From positions 1 through 42,404 of the forward strand of contig JAQBOK010000062.1 in NCBI GenBank assembly GCA_028288085.1: 42,404 nucleotides of DNA, in the 5' to 3' direction. A program made the translations under genes and the position numbers. The notes beneath the pieces were generated by a model that saw nothing but the letters and a program-made list of their open reading frames with translations, was not told the origin of the DNA and made no database searches. Positions 17,075 through 25,237 of this stretch are shown piece after piece (position 1 is the first letter of the stretch; each line of letters starts with the position of its first letter). This DNA comes from Mucilaginibacter sp. (GTDB lineage Bacteria; Bacteroidota; Bacteroidia; Sphingobacteriales; Sphingobacteriaceae).

Positions 17075-17977
17075 TTACCAATCCAACATTTCAAGGATGC
17101 GGTTAAGATCATCCTCTGATAAAAAAGGGATCTCAATTAAGCCTTTGCCCTGGCTGCTTACCTTAAGTTTAACTTGTGTACTGAATTTAGAAGCCAGATC
17201 ATCCTGTATTTTTTGTACCTGGAATGATAAGGGTTCAGGCTGTTTGCCTTCTTTTTTTATGGGCGCCCTTTGCAGGTCGCGAACTAATTCTTCCACCTTG
17301 CGTACTGATAAACCATGCTGGATTATTTGCTTGTGGATATAAATTTGTTTCATTAAATCATCAACTCCAATTAATGCACGGGCATGCCCCATGCTGATCT
17401 GCCCATCGCGGATGGATGCCTGTATGGTTGGAGGGAGTTTCAACAAACGCAGGTAGTTGGTTACCGTTGAGCGGTTTTTACTTACACGCTCACCTAATTC
17501 TTCCTGCTTAAGGTTGCATTCATCTATCATCCGCTGAAAGCTTAAAGCCACTTCAATAGCATTTAAGTTTTCCCGCTGTATGTTTTCAATCAACGCCATC
17601 TCCAGCATTTGCTGATCGTTAGCAGTACGAACGTAGGCGGGTATCTGTGTCAATCCAGCCAATTTTGAAGCACGTAAACGGCGTTCGCCCGAAATAAGCT
17701 GATATCGGTGTGCATTAACACGCCTTACGGTAATAGGCTGAATAAGTCCCTGTACCTTTATGGAATCGGCCAGTTCTGATAAAGATTCATGGTCAAAATC
17801 GGTACGCGGCTGAAAAGGGTTTACTTCAATTTCGGCTATTTTTATTTCATTAACAGAGCCCATCGAGGTTACCTCAGGGCTCGAACCAATTTCATTTTTA
17901 TTTGGAAGTACGCTTACAGAATCGTTCAAAAGGGCACTTAGCCCTCTACCCAAAGCATTTCTCTTCTCTGCACTCAT
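17075..17977 (-). CDS. parB: chromosome partitioning protein ParB
   Basis: A CTP-dependent DNA clamp that loads at parS sites near the origin and acts with ParA in chromosome segregation. The 300 residues begin MSAEKRNALGRGLSALLND, the ParA-contacting LGRGLSAL motif. The ParB/Srx nuclease-like domain follows (about 44-130) with NPFQPR and LISGERRLRASKLAG (the GERRxRA motif binds CTP), then a helix-turn-helix region (QEELGERVSKNRSTVTNYLRLLKLP, MGHARAL) and a C-terminal dimerisation domain. The start is 2 bases after the parA stop. I found no convincing parS in the window. Confidence 0.97.
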   Translation of the reverse strand: MSAEKRNALGRGLSALLNDSVSVLPNKNEIGSSPEVTSMGSVNEIKIAEIEVNPFQPRTDFDHESLSELADSIKVQGLIQPITVRRVNAHRYQLISGERRLRASKLAGLTQIPAYVRTANDQQMLEMALIENIQRENLNAIEVALSFQRMIDECNLKQEELGERVSKNRSTVTNYLRLLKLPPTIQASIRDGQISMGHARALIGVDDLMKQIYIHKQIIQHGLSVRKVEELVRDLQRAPIKKEGKQPEPLSFQVQKIQDDLASKFSTQVKLKVSSQGKGLIEIPFLSEDDLNRILEMLDW

Positions 17978-17979
17978 TT

Positions 17980-18783
17980 TTATATCGTTTCTGTTGTCGC
18001 TATGGTTTCATTCTTTAACAATCCGTTCTTGCGGACAATTTCGCGGGCCAGGTTAAGGTAATTAATGGCGCCTTTACAATTAGCATCGTGCATAATCACT
18101 GACATACCAAAACTGGGTGCTTCGCTTAAACGTGTGTTGCGCTGAATAATTGTATCAAAAACCATGTCCTCGAAATGATTTCGCACCTCTTCAACCACCT
18201 GGTTTGATAAGCGCAGCCTCACATCGTACATAGTTAACAAAATGCCTTCTATCTCCAGCTCCGGATTTAAACGAGTTTGCACAATTTTTATCGTGTTTAA
18301 AAGTTTCCCTAACCCTTCTAATGCAAAATATTCACACTGAACAGGTATGATCACCGAGTCTGCTGCCGTTAATGCGTTTATAGTGATGAGGCCCAATGAT
18401 GGCGAGCAGTCAACAATAATAAAATCATATTCGTCGCGCACACTGTTAAGCACGGCCTTCATTTTATATTCACGGTCGGTCAAATTGATCATTTCTATCT
18501 CGGCGCCTACCAGGTCAATATGGGCCGGAAGCAGATCAAGATTAGGGGTTTCGGTTTTTTGAATAGCTTCATGAGGATCAACCTGGTTGATGATACACTC
18601 ATATATACTATTCTTTATCGTGCGCGGATCAAAGCCAATGCCCGATGTTGAATTAGCCTGTGGATCGGCATCAACCAACAATGTCTTATACTCCAGAACC
18701 GCCAAACTTGCAGCCAGGTTGATAGATGATGTAGTTTTTCCTACGCCACCTTTCTGGTTGGCTAATGCAATAATTTTACTCAT
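17980..18783 (-). CDS. parA: chromosome partitioning ATPase ParA (Soj type)
   Basis: A ParA/MinD-family ATPase working with ParB. It has 267 residues with the deviant Walker A motif KGGVGKTT at 11-18, the DADPQANSTSG switch I segment at about 39-49, IIVDCSPSLG (Walker B) near 123-132, and PVQCEYFALEGL further on. It has no N-terminal helix-turn-helix, so it is the chromosomal Soj type, not a plasmid type Ia protein. It is the first gene of the parA-parB-DUF5683-dapB-lepB run. A TAnnTTTG box lies 78 bases before the start. Confidence 0.97.
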   Translation of the reverse strand: MSKIIALANQKGGVGKTTSSINLAASLAVLEYKTLLVDADPQANSTSGIGFDPRTIKNSIYECIINQVDPHEAIQKTETPNLDLLPAHIDLVGAEIEMINLTDREYKMKAVLNSVRDEYDFIIVDCSPSLGLITINALTAADSVIIPVQCEYFALEGLGKLLNTIKIVQTRLNPELEIEGILLTMYDVRLRLSNQVVEEVRNHFEDMVFDTIIQRNTRLSEAPSFGMSVIMHDANCKGAINYLNLAREIVRKNGLLKNETIATTETI

Positions 18784-18860
18784 TCTATATTTTCCAATTA
18801 TTATTACAGGGATTGGTTTTTAATACTAACGAAAAATGAAAGCAGAAATTTCTAATTTCG

Positions 18861-18868
18861 CAAAGGTA
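18861..18868 (-). promoter_or_regulatory. -7 promoter box of parA
   Basis: Minus-strand TACCTTTG (followed by CG) matches TAnnTTTG exactly, 78 bases before the parA ATG. No TTG was seen within 17-23 bases upstream. Confidence 0.4.
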
Positions 18869-18952
18869 TTTTACCGCGCTAAAGATACGTATTTAAACAA
18901 TTCAGAAATCCACAGCTTATGGTAACTTACAAACAAAAGCAATTATTGAATT

Positions 18953-19072
18953 ATTGAATGACTGAATTATCAAAAATTAAAGGATTGAATGATTTATTAT
19001 TTCAAATCAATAATTCGGTAAATAGATAGTTCAATAATTAAACCTGATAATTCGATAATTCAGTCACTCAAT
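18953..19072. repeat. long-range inverted repeat in parA/FMN reductase intergenic region
   Basis: A 19-base arm (18953-18971, ATTGAATGACTGAATTATC) returns in reverse complement at 19054-19072 with one mismatch, separated by 82 very AT-rich bases. This repeat, together with the parA promoter box, accounts for most of the roughly 300-base gap 18784-19081. I see no gene in it. Confidence 0.75.
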
Positions 19073-19081
19073 ACTTAATCT

Positions 19082-19603
19082 ATGATCACTGTTATATCAT
19101 CTACTAACCGCCCGGGAAGTTCAACACTTAAGCTGGCTCAATATTATCAAAATCAATTACATGACAAAGGCGTTGAAGCAGGTTTATTATCGCTGGCACA
19201 ACTACCTCCTAACCTGATAGAGACAGACCTTTACGGTAAAAGAAGTCCTGAGTTTGAACCCATACAAGAAATCATCACCCGCACGCAGAAATTTCTTTTT
19301 GTAATACCTGAATATAATGGCAGTTTCCCTGGCGTACTGAAAGTTTTTATTGACGCTTGTTCCTTTCCAGAGAGCTTTTATGAAAAAAAAGCTGCATTGG
19401 TTGGCGAATCTTCCGGTAAATATGGTAACATCAGGGGGGTGGACCACTTTACGGGGATATGTAACTATATCCACCTGCACGTAATGCCTTTAAAAATACA
19501 TATTCCATCCATCCATAAGGAACTTGATGAAAATGGAAATCTTTATAAGGCGGATACTTTAAAGTATACCAATGAACAGATAGATAAGTTTATTAAGTTT
19601 TAG
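19082..19603 (+). CDS. NADPH-dependent FMN reductase family protein
   Basis: A cytosolic flavoprotein of 173 residues with a flavodoxin-like fold. The FMN phosphate loop is SSTNRPGSSTLKLA (6-19) and the isoalloxazine-contacting motif is PEYNGSFPGVLKVFIDAC (about 77-94), as in NAD(P)H:quinone/azo reductases of the FMN_red family. Family members transfer electrons to quinones, azo dyes or metals; the physiological acceptor cannot be read from sequence. It stands alone on the plus strand and is convergent with the VIT-type transporter, with a hairpin in the 70-base gap. Confidence 0.9.
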   Translation: MITVISSTNRPGSSTLKLAQYYQNQLHDKGVEAGLLSLAQLPPNLIETDLYGKRSPEFEPIQEIITRTQKFLFVIPEYNGSFPGVLKVFIDACSFPESFYEKKAALVGESSGKYGNIRGVDHFTGICNYIHLHVMPLKIHIPSIHKELDENGNLYKADTLKYTNEQIDKFIKF

Positions 19604-19619
19604 TGATTGCTGATTGAGT

Positions 19620-19676
19620 TGAGTTGATAAAGTAGGTGTTTGTAGCCACCATTATTCCGATTAAATCATCAACTCA
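19620..19676. repeat. inverted repeat between convergent genes
   Basis: TGAGTTGAT (19620-19628) and ATCAACTCA (19668-19676) are perfect 9-base complements around a 39-base loop, which itself contains GGTG/CACC. The right arm overlaps the last bases of the VIT/CCC1 gene. It could end transcription of either gene, but there is no T-run. Confidence 0.55.
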
Positions 19677-20369
19677 CATCTTTCCTCCATTAATCAACTT
19701 TGCCATGAAAAATGCTGCTGCTGCTGCCAGGGCTCCAATGATCAACACCTTAAGAGCGCCTGAGAATGGTGGTTGCCCTGTAACTTTACTTTTAAAATAG
19801 CCAAATACAAATAAACACACCATAGTGATGACGCACGAATAAATTAATGCTTTTTGTGAGTCGTCAATAAAAAAATAAGGAGATAAGGGTATAATACCGC
19901 CAACTATATATGACAGGCCGATAGTTATTGCGCTTTGTGATGCTCTGTTGGCTTCGGGTTTTTCGAGTCCTAATTCATAGCGCATCATAAAATCCACCCA
20001 CTTATCCTTATCCTTAGCCATTTCTTCGGCAACATCATGCTGCAATTGTTCGGACAATCCAAAGCCAGCAAATACTTCTTTTACTTCAAGCTTCTCCTGT
20101 TCAGGTACTCTTTCCACCTCGTCATATTCCCTTTTTAGTTCCGATACATAATGATCAGCCTCGGTTTTTCCGGCCAAAAAACCGCCAAGTCCCATTGCTA
20201 TTGAGCCAGCAACAATTTCAGCTATACCTGCCGTAACTACGATACCAGAATGAGCGCTTGCGCCGCTTAAGCCTGCTGCCAGTGCAAATGGGACAGTTAA
20301 CCCATCAGACATGCCAATAACAATATCCCTTATGGTATCAGAGCTTTTTAAATGATGTTCATGGTGCAT
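19674..20369 (-). CDS. VIT1/CCC1 family iron/manganese transporter
   Basis: An integral membrane transporter of 231 residues from the ATG at 20369 (MHHEHHLKSSDTIRDIVIGM); an ATG five codons earlier is also possible. The first helix holds the family motif SDGLTVPFALAAGLSGA. The second holds GSIAMGLGGFLAGKTEADHY. A cytosolic helical region rich in Glu (about 75-130, with KREYDEVERVPEQEKLEVKE) corresponds to the metal-binding domain, and three hydrophobic segments follow (about 145-230). Known relatives move Fe2+ or Mn2+ out of the cytosol in exchange for protons. The direction and metal here are inference. No metal-responsive operator was recognised. Confidence 0.9.
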   Translation of the reverse strand: MHHEHHLKSSDTIRDIVIGMSDGLTVPFALAAGLSGASAHSGIVVTAGIAEIVAGSIAMGLGGFLAGKTEADHYVSELKREYDEVERVPEQEKLEVKEVFAGFGLSEQLQHDVAEEMAKDKDKWVDFMMRYELGLEKPEANRASQSAITIGLSYIVGGIIPLSPYFFIDDSQKALIYSCVITMVCLFVFGYFKSKVTGQPPFSGALKVLIIGALAAAAAFFMAKLINGGKM

Positions 20370-20493
20370 TGTATAAATGTACATGCATAAGTGATCATAA
20401 TTGCTATTTATCTACAATTTATGATTAGTCTGAATTAGTGTTAACCTGTAAAATATCTATATATTAGCACCATTAATCCTGAACCTTATCCAA

Positions 20494-21783
20494 ATGTTAA
20501 ATTTCTACAAACTACTATTGCTGTTTTTTTTATTGCCAGTATTTTCATGGGCTCAAAGCAATTACAAAGCAGGTTACATAGTGACCTTAAAAGGTGATAC
20601 CGCAAAGGGTTACATTGACTTCAGGGAATGGACCTCAAATCCAACCTCAATTAATTTCAAAACTACAGCCACAGATAGTAAAGTCCGAAAGTTTAACCCA
20701 GAAGAAATTAGTTTTTTCGCCGTTAATGGGTTTGAAGCTTACCGCCAGTATACTGGGCCTATTAGTACGGATATTATCGATCTGGATCATATAGGGTCTG
20801 GCAAAGATACCAGCATCCGAACGGCCACCGTTTTTTTGAAGGTTTTAGAAAAAGGGAGTAAAGTAGCCCTTTATATGTACACAGATGATATAAAGACTCG
20901 CTATTACATTAGCGAAGGCCCTGATTATAGTCCCAAAGAATTAGTATACAGGATATATTATGATGCAAATAATAATACCGAGGTAGTTGGCCAGCAAAAA
21001 GGTAAAACTATAACTGAAAATACTTATATGAAACAGCTTTTTGCCCTGGCCGAAAAGTATAATGTATTGAACAATGATTTACAATGGCAAATTGAACACG
21101 CCGGGTATTATAATGATGATCTGTTAAAGCTTGTTAGCAAGATAAATAGTATTTCGGGAAAGGAGTACAAAAAAAATTATGGTGATCAAACCAAATTGAA
21201 TTTAGTTGTGGGTATTGCCTTAAATGTCACAACCACCAAGCCGGGAGGGATTTACCAATCAGTAGGGGGCACATCTTATACTTCATATCTTCCTGCTGTA
21301 ACATTCGGGCTGAATTTCTTTGCCAACCCAAGTACAGGCAAACTGGTATTCCGGCTGGAAGCGTCGCTTGCCGAAGGTTAATACAAGTCGTTATATAATA
21401 ATAAGGTTTCTCCTTATATTCCTGTAAAGTACTCTTATAATCAATTGGCAGTAGCGTTTACGCCACAAATTATCTACAGCTTTTATAATAAAGATAATTT
21501 TAAAATATATGCAGGATTGGGTGTGGGGGCCAGTTTTTTCAATTATTCAAACGCAGTTTTTAGTAGCCAGGACGGAAAAACCCCGGTTGCGCAAATTGAA
21601 CAAAATGATCCGTATGCTTTCTTTAGTTATAATACTATTATTATGATTAAAGCAGGTGTACAATTCAGCAAAAATTGGGGGCTATTCGCAAATTATCTAA
21701 CCCCTACCGCGCTTACACATGATGATTATTTTGATTTGAATTTTAGCACGTTACAAATTGGGGTTAATTATTTTTTCAAATAA
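20494..21783 (+). pseudogene. exported beta-barrel-like protein, interrupted by one in-frame stop
   Basis: First member of a three-copy array. The frame opens at ATG 20494 with a signal peptide (MLNFYKLLLLFFLLPVFSWA, cut before QSNYKAG) and runs to a TAA at 21379-21381, then continues in the same frame without further stops to 21783, ending LQIGVNYFFK. Read through, it has 429 codons plus the internal stop, against 422 residues in the intact paralogue at 22092. Around the stop the two align as EASLAEG*YKS here and EFSFTANQYKF there, so the TAA replaces a CAA glutamine codon by a single C-to-T change. Reading the second part as a separate gene would need a TTG start at 21445 and gives no signal peptide. 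It is either a recent nonsense allele, a sequencing error, or a readthrough case. Confidence 0.85.
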
Positions 21784-21833
21784 AGTATGCTGGTTCAATA
21801 TTCTATTATTACAAACGTGATAACCTAAGCTGC

Positions 21834-22065
21834 GTGAAATCTTTTTACAAATTGCTATCTGTTATTTTTTTTATCCCTCTTTTTTCAATTGTTCAAAGTA
21901 GTTATAAGGCTAAGAAATTGGACAGAAATCCCACTGTAATTGGCTTCAACGCTAGTTTGCAAACAAATGTTAAAGCTGATAAATTTTCGGCTGAAAATAT
22001 AGTGGCATTTGCTATTACCTTCTGCTCACGCAGGTATTAACTACTTATTTGGTAAAACACATTAA
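21834..22065 (+). pseudogene. internally deleted remnant of the same exported-protein family
   Basis: The 5' part encodes a GTG-initiated signal peptide, MKSFYKLLSVIFFIPLFSIV, then QSSYKA, like its neighbours. It then jumps to RNPTVIGFNASLQTNVKADKFSAENIVAF, which resembles the segment SNPTSINFKTT..KFNPEEISFFA of the first copy. After about 22010 a different frame encodes HAGINYLFGKTH plus stop, matching the C-terminus YQVGLNYLFGK of the intact copy. So the N-terminus and C-terminus remain, about 350 residues between them are gone, and a short segment near residue 23 is also missing. It is non-functional as a barrel. An expressed product would be a 68-residue secreted peptide. Confidence 0.8.
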
Positions 22066-22091
22066 ACTTTCAAGTAATTTAATTTAATCAT

Positions 22092-23360
22092 ATGAAGCAC
22101 ATCTACAGATTTACATTCTTGTTTTTTTTATTTCCTTTCTTATCTTATGCGCAAAACAATTACAAACCAGGCTATGTGGTTAACTCAAAAGGCGACACGC
22201 TGCGTGGATTTATCGATTACAAAGAGTGGGATAATAGTCCCAAATATATTGCTTTCGAAAGCAAGCTTAATCAAAGCAAACCTGAGATTTTCACAACAAA
22301 TGCTGCGAACGAATTTGCAATAATCGGTCAGCAGTATTATCAACGTTATGTAGTACAAGTTAGCTTGGACCCGGTTGACGTTGCCAACATCGGGTCTAAA
22401 TTGGATACGAGTTATAGGATGGATACAGTTTTCCTGCGTGTACTGAACAAGGGCCGTTACCTGACTTTATATAGCTATAGGGACGATATTAAATCTCGCT
22501 TTTACTTGTTAGGGGCGGGGCAAACCCAGCCCCATGAACTGATTTATCATGCCTACTATAATCAAGACGAGTCGTCCTCCATACGATACGTCAAGAGATT
22601 TCATAATCAATTGCAAAATATATTACAGCAAGATAGCATCAATAGTGATAAAATAAGCAGTGAAATAAATCAAAGTAATTATTCAGAAACCGACTTAACC
22701 AAGATTGTTCAAACCATAAACGGTAATTCTTCCAAACAGTTTGTAACTCCGCGGCTTTTTGGCACAAGATGGTTTGCAGGCTTGGGAGTAAATTATAGTA
22801 ATTTAAAGTTTGTAGAAGGAAGTGGTCAGGATTATGGTGGGAATAGAGTCACTAACAAAACCAGTGTTTTTCCAAAAGTAACCGCGGGTATTGATTTTTT
22901 TGGTAACAAAAATACACAGGCTTTAGTATTGCGTGCTGAATTTTCATTTACTGCCAATCAATATAAGTTTTCAAACAGAAATAATTCGGCCATTCCTCAA
23001 TCAACTTCAATATTGAATTTTAAACAATATAATAATTCGATTATGCCCCAAATAATCTACAACATGTTTAACAAGGAAGATCTAAAAGTTTTTATAGGTG
23101 CGGGGGCTTCATTCAATTTATCCTTATATAATCACAATCAGTACATAACAAAATACGATGGGGCATTTACTGATTATGTACAAAATAATTCTCCGTCACC
23201 ATTTTATATGTCTTTTCCTATAAGAGCGGGTATAGAATTGAATAAAAAAATAGAGATCAATATTTGCTATATTCCTTCATCAACAATATTGCATTCTGGC
23301 GTGTTTTCAGAGGCCATTACTTCATACCAGGTTGGCTTAAATTATTTGTTTGGGAAGTGA
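22092..23360 (+). CDS. exported beta-barrel-like protein, intact copy
   Basis: Third and only intact member of the array, 422 residues. A signal peptide (MKHIYRFTFLFFLFPFLSYA, cut before QNNYKPG) leads into a conserved N-terminal module (residues about 22-190: GYVVNSKGDTLRGFIDYKEW, then DTSYRMDTVFLRVL and LYSYRDDIKSRFYL), an alpha-helical Asn/Gln/Ser-rich linker (about 190-220), and a C-terminal part with alternating hydrophobic strands ending in VGLNYLFGK, typical of an outer membrane barrel of the Bacteroidota OMP_b-brl type. I do not recognise the N-terminal module as a named domain. Function unknown; an outer-membrane location is inferred. A terminator follows inside the convergent gene. 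Confidence 0.8.
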   Translation: MKHIYRFTFLFFLFPFLSYAQNNYKPGYVVNSKGDTLRGFIDYKEWDNSPKYIAFESKLNQSKPEIFTTNAANEFAIIGQQYYQRYVVQVSLDPVDVANIGSKLDTSYRMDTVFLRVLNKGRYLTLYSYRDDIKSRFYLLGAGQTQPHELIYHAYYNQDESSSIRYVKRFHNQLQNILQQDSINSDKISSEINQSNYSETDLTKIVQTINGNSSKQFVTPRLFGTRWFAGLGVNYSNLKFVEGSGQDYGGNRVTNKTSVFPKVTAGIDFFGNKNTQALVLRAEFSFTANQYKFSNRNNSAIPQSTSILNFKQYNNSIMPQIIYNMFNKEDLKVFIGAGASFNLSLYNHNQYITKYDGAFTDYVQNNSPSPFYMSFPIRAGIELNKKIEINICYIPSSTILHSGVFSEAITSYQVGLNYLFGK

Positions 23361-23370
23361 TGATCAATAT

Positions 23371-25110
23371 TTATCGTACTATCAATACCCACCCCGAAAT
23401 TACCGGGGTGTTATTTTTAAGATCGATAACATAATAGTAAGTCCCTGTGGGTAAAGGTGAATTGTTATAAGTGCCATCCCATGATTTATTGTAGCCTTTA
23501 CTTTGATATACTTTTTGTCCATTACGGTTGTATATCATTGTTGTGCTTTCAGGGAAAGCTATCAGGGCGTCTATATCCCAATAGTCGTTTATGCCATCAT
23601 TATTAGGCGAAAATGTATTTGGTATGGTGATCTTTTTGTAAACTCTTACATCAACAATGCTGGTTGCAGTACCACAATTTTTTGATACTACATTTAATGT
23701 ATAAATAATGCTGTCTGTGGGGTTGGCAATGGGCGTAATTGATGTTGGATTGTCCAGACCGGTTGTGGGCGTCCAGTAAATGTTTGTAATTTCATCTCCG
23801 GTTACGGTTCCATTCAGCATTATTGATTGGCCAACAAACATTTTTCTGTTGCCTCCGCCATTAGCGGTAGGTTTATTATTTACAGTTATTGCTACTGATT
23901 TGGTGTCATCATAACAGCCATCATTACTAACTTTAACAGAATAAGTTGTTGTTTGTGTTGGTGTCGCTATTGGGTTAGGTACGTCGTCGTGGTCGAGCCC
24001 TGTTGCCGGTGTCCATTTATAATAAAGTCCGCCTGATGCCGATAAACGCGTTGATTCACCTGAACATATTAAAGCATCGATACTTACAATGGCTATAACC
24101 CTGGGCTCGGTATGTACAATAATAGTAAGGGGTTGCGAACTCACGTTGCAGGTTGGCGACTCCCTGTTTTGACCCTCGCCTACAGAAAGGCGGTATTGGT
24201 AGGTACCGGCTATAGCATTTGTAAACGGAATATCAACTGTTGTGCTGGTTTTACCGGGAACGTTAGTCCACCCGCTGTTGTTATAATTTACCTGCCACTG
24301 CAAAAATGGGCTAACATAACCCGTACCTATACTGGCAGTTAACGTATAATTAGCGCTGGTGCCTTCACACATATTCTGATCACCTGTTGAAGACAGGTCC
24401 CCAAAGCCTGTTTGTACTATTGGCCCGCAAGCCCTAAAGGCAATGTCATCCAAAATAAGATCGTTCCCATTGCCTCCGGCGGCATTGTTAGTCATTTTTA
24501 CAATAACATCAGTTACTCCGGCGGGGGTAACAAAATATACACCGTATTTATTCCATTGTGGTTGTGCGGTAGGGGGTATAATATCGGTATTATAAGTTGC
24601 TAATACCTGGCCGCTTGTTGATTCAATTGAAAAGGTAATATTGGGTTCAATTACATCAGGGCCGCTGGCGGCGAGGGTTATTAAATTAAGTATATAAGCC
24701 GAAAACTCATAAGTAGTATTTGGGCATAACCCGTTTGCATTTTGAGTGAAAAAGATACTTGGGTCAAAGCTTGCATTTACCAGCATCATATAGCCGTTTG
24801 GATCGCCAGTATGATCATGGGTAACTGTATGCCAGGTAGTGTGGCAATTGTTTGTATTTAAGTTTGCAGCGTTAACTATTGTATAGCTTCCATCGCCGGG
24901 ACAGTTATCCGGAGTGTAAGTCATATTTGAAATACCGTTGGACAAGGCAGGTCCGGGGTTTGCACCTGCTCCAAAGGTTTGATAAATAACAGGGTCACCT
25001 AAACTTCCCGAACAGGTTTGAGCCTTGGTTTTTATTGCTATTGTTAAAATTATTACCAGTAAAAAAAAGTTTATAATAATTGGCCGCATCAACAGATTAG
25101 GGAACGTCAT
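23371..25110 (-). CDS. large secreted protein with T9SS type B (CHU_C) sorting domain
   Basis: A cell-surface or secreted protein of 579 residues from the ATG at 25110; a TTG six codons earlier is less likely, and an ATG at 25089 gives an even shorter signal peptide. The signal region contains INFFLLVIILTIAIKTKA before QTCSG. An N-terminal region of about 200 residues resembles jelly-roll carbohydrate-binding or adhesion modules (CPNTTYEFSAYI, LILDDIAFRACG). Two Ig/PKD-like repeats follow, with the phrases ATPTQTTTYSVKVSNDGCYD and WTPTTGLDNPTSITPIANPT. The C-terminal about 90 residues (IPNTFSPNNDGINDYWDIDA .. YNRNGQKVYQSKGY .. WDGTYNNSPLPTGTYYYVID) are the gliding-motility-associated CHU_C domain used for export by the type IX system. 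Confidence 0.92.
   Translation of the reverse strand: MTFPNLLMRPIIINFFLLVIILTIAIKTKAQTCSGSLGDPVIYQTFGAGANPGPALSNGISNMTYTPDNCPGDGSYTIVNAANLNTNNCHTTWHTVTHDHTGDPNGYMMLVNASFDPSIFFTQNANGLCPNTTYEFSAYILNLITLAASGPDVIEPNITFSIESTSGQVLATYNTDIIPPTAQPQWNKYGVYFVTPAGVTDVIVKMTNNAAGGNGNDLILDDIAFRACGPIVQTGFGDLSSTGDQNMCEGTSANYTLTASIGTGYVSPFLQWQVNYNNSGWTNVPGKTSTTVDIPFTNAIAGTYQYRLSVGEGQNRESPTCNVSSQPLTIIVHTEPRVIAIVSIDALICSGESTRLSASGGLYYKWTPATGLDHDDVPNPIATPTQTTTYSVKVSNDGCYDDTKSVAITVNNKPTANGGGNRKMFVGQSIMLNGTVTGDEITNIYWTPTTGLDNPTSITPIANPTDSIIYTLNVVSKNCGTATSIVDVRVYKKITIPNTFSPNNDGINDYWDIDALIAFPESTTMIYNRNGQKVYQSKGYNKSWDGTYNNSPLPTGTYYYVIDLKNNTPVISGWVLIVR
23390..23418 (+). terminator. intrinsic terminator of the array, nested in the convergent gene
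   Basis: CACCCCG (23390-23396) and CGGGGTG (23404-23410) form a perfect 7-bp GC-rich stem with a 7-base loop, followed by TTATTTTT. It is 30 bases after the stop of the intact copy (22092-23360) and lies within the last codons of the CHU_C gene on the other strand. Confidence 0.8.
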
Positions 25111-25184
25111 AAAAACGCCTGTTCTCAAAAATAGTATTTTAATCAGATCTATTTAGCAGTGTATCAAATTCTTTGCTGAAAGGA

Positions 25185-25217
25185 TTGATTTTATTCGGCA
25201 TAAAACGACTACTTTTG
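25185..25217 (+). promoter_or_regulatory. promoter of the TonB-dependent receptor gene
   Basis: TTG (25185-25187), 22 bases, then TACTTTTG (25210-25217): both elements and the spacing fit the Bacteroidota TTG-N17-23-TAnnTTTG promoter. The predicted leader to the ATG at 25238 is about 15 bases. It lies in the 127-base divergent region with the CHU_C gene. Confidence 0.6.
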
Positions 25218-25237
25218 CTATTGCCTGATTAACGCCT

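Noticed and set aside
21445..21783. A separate 112-residue gene downstream of the stop at 21381
   Set aside because: It is in frame with the upstream part, would need a TTG start, has no signal peptide, and aligns with the C-terminal half of the intact paralogue.
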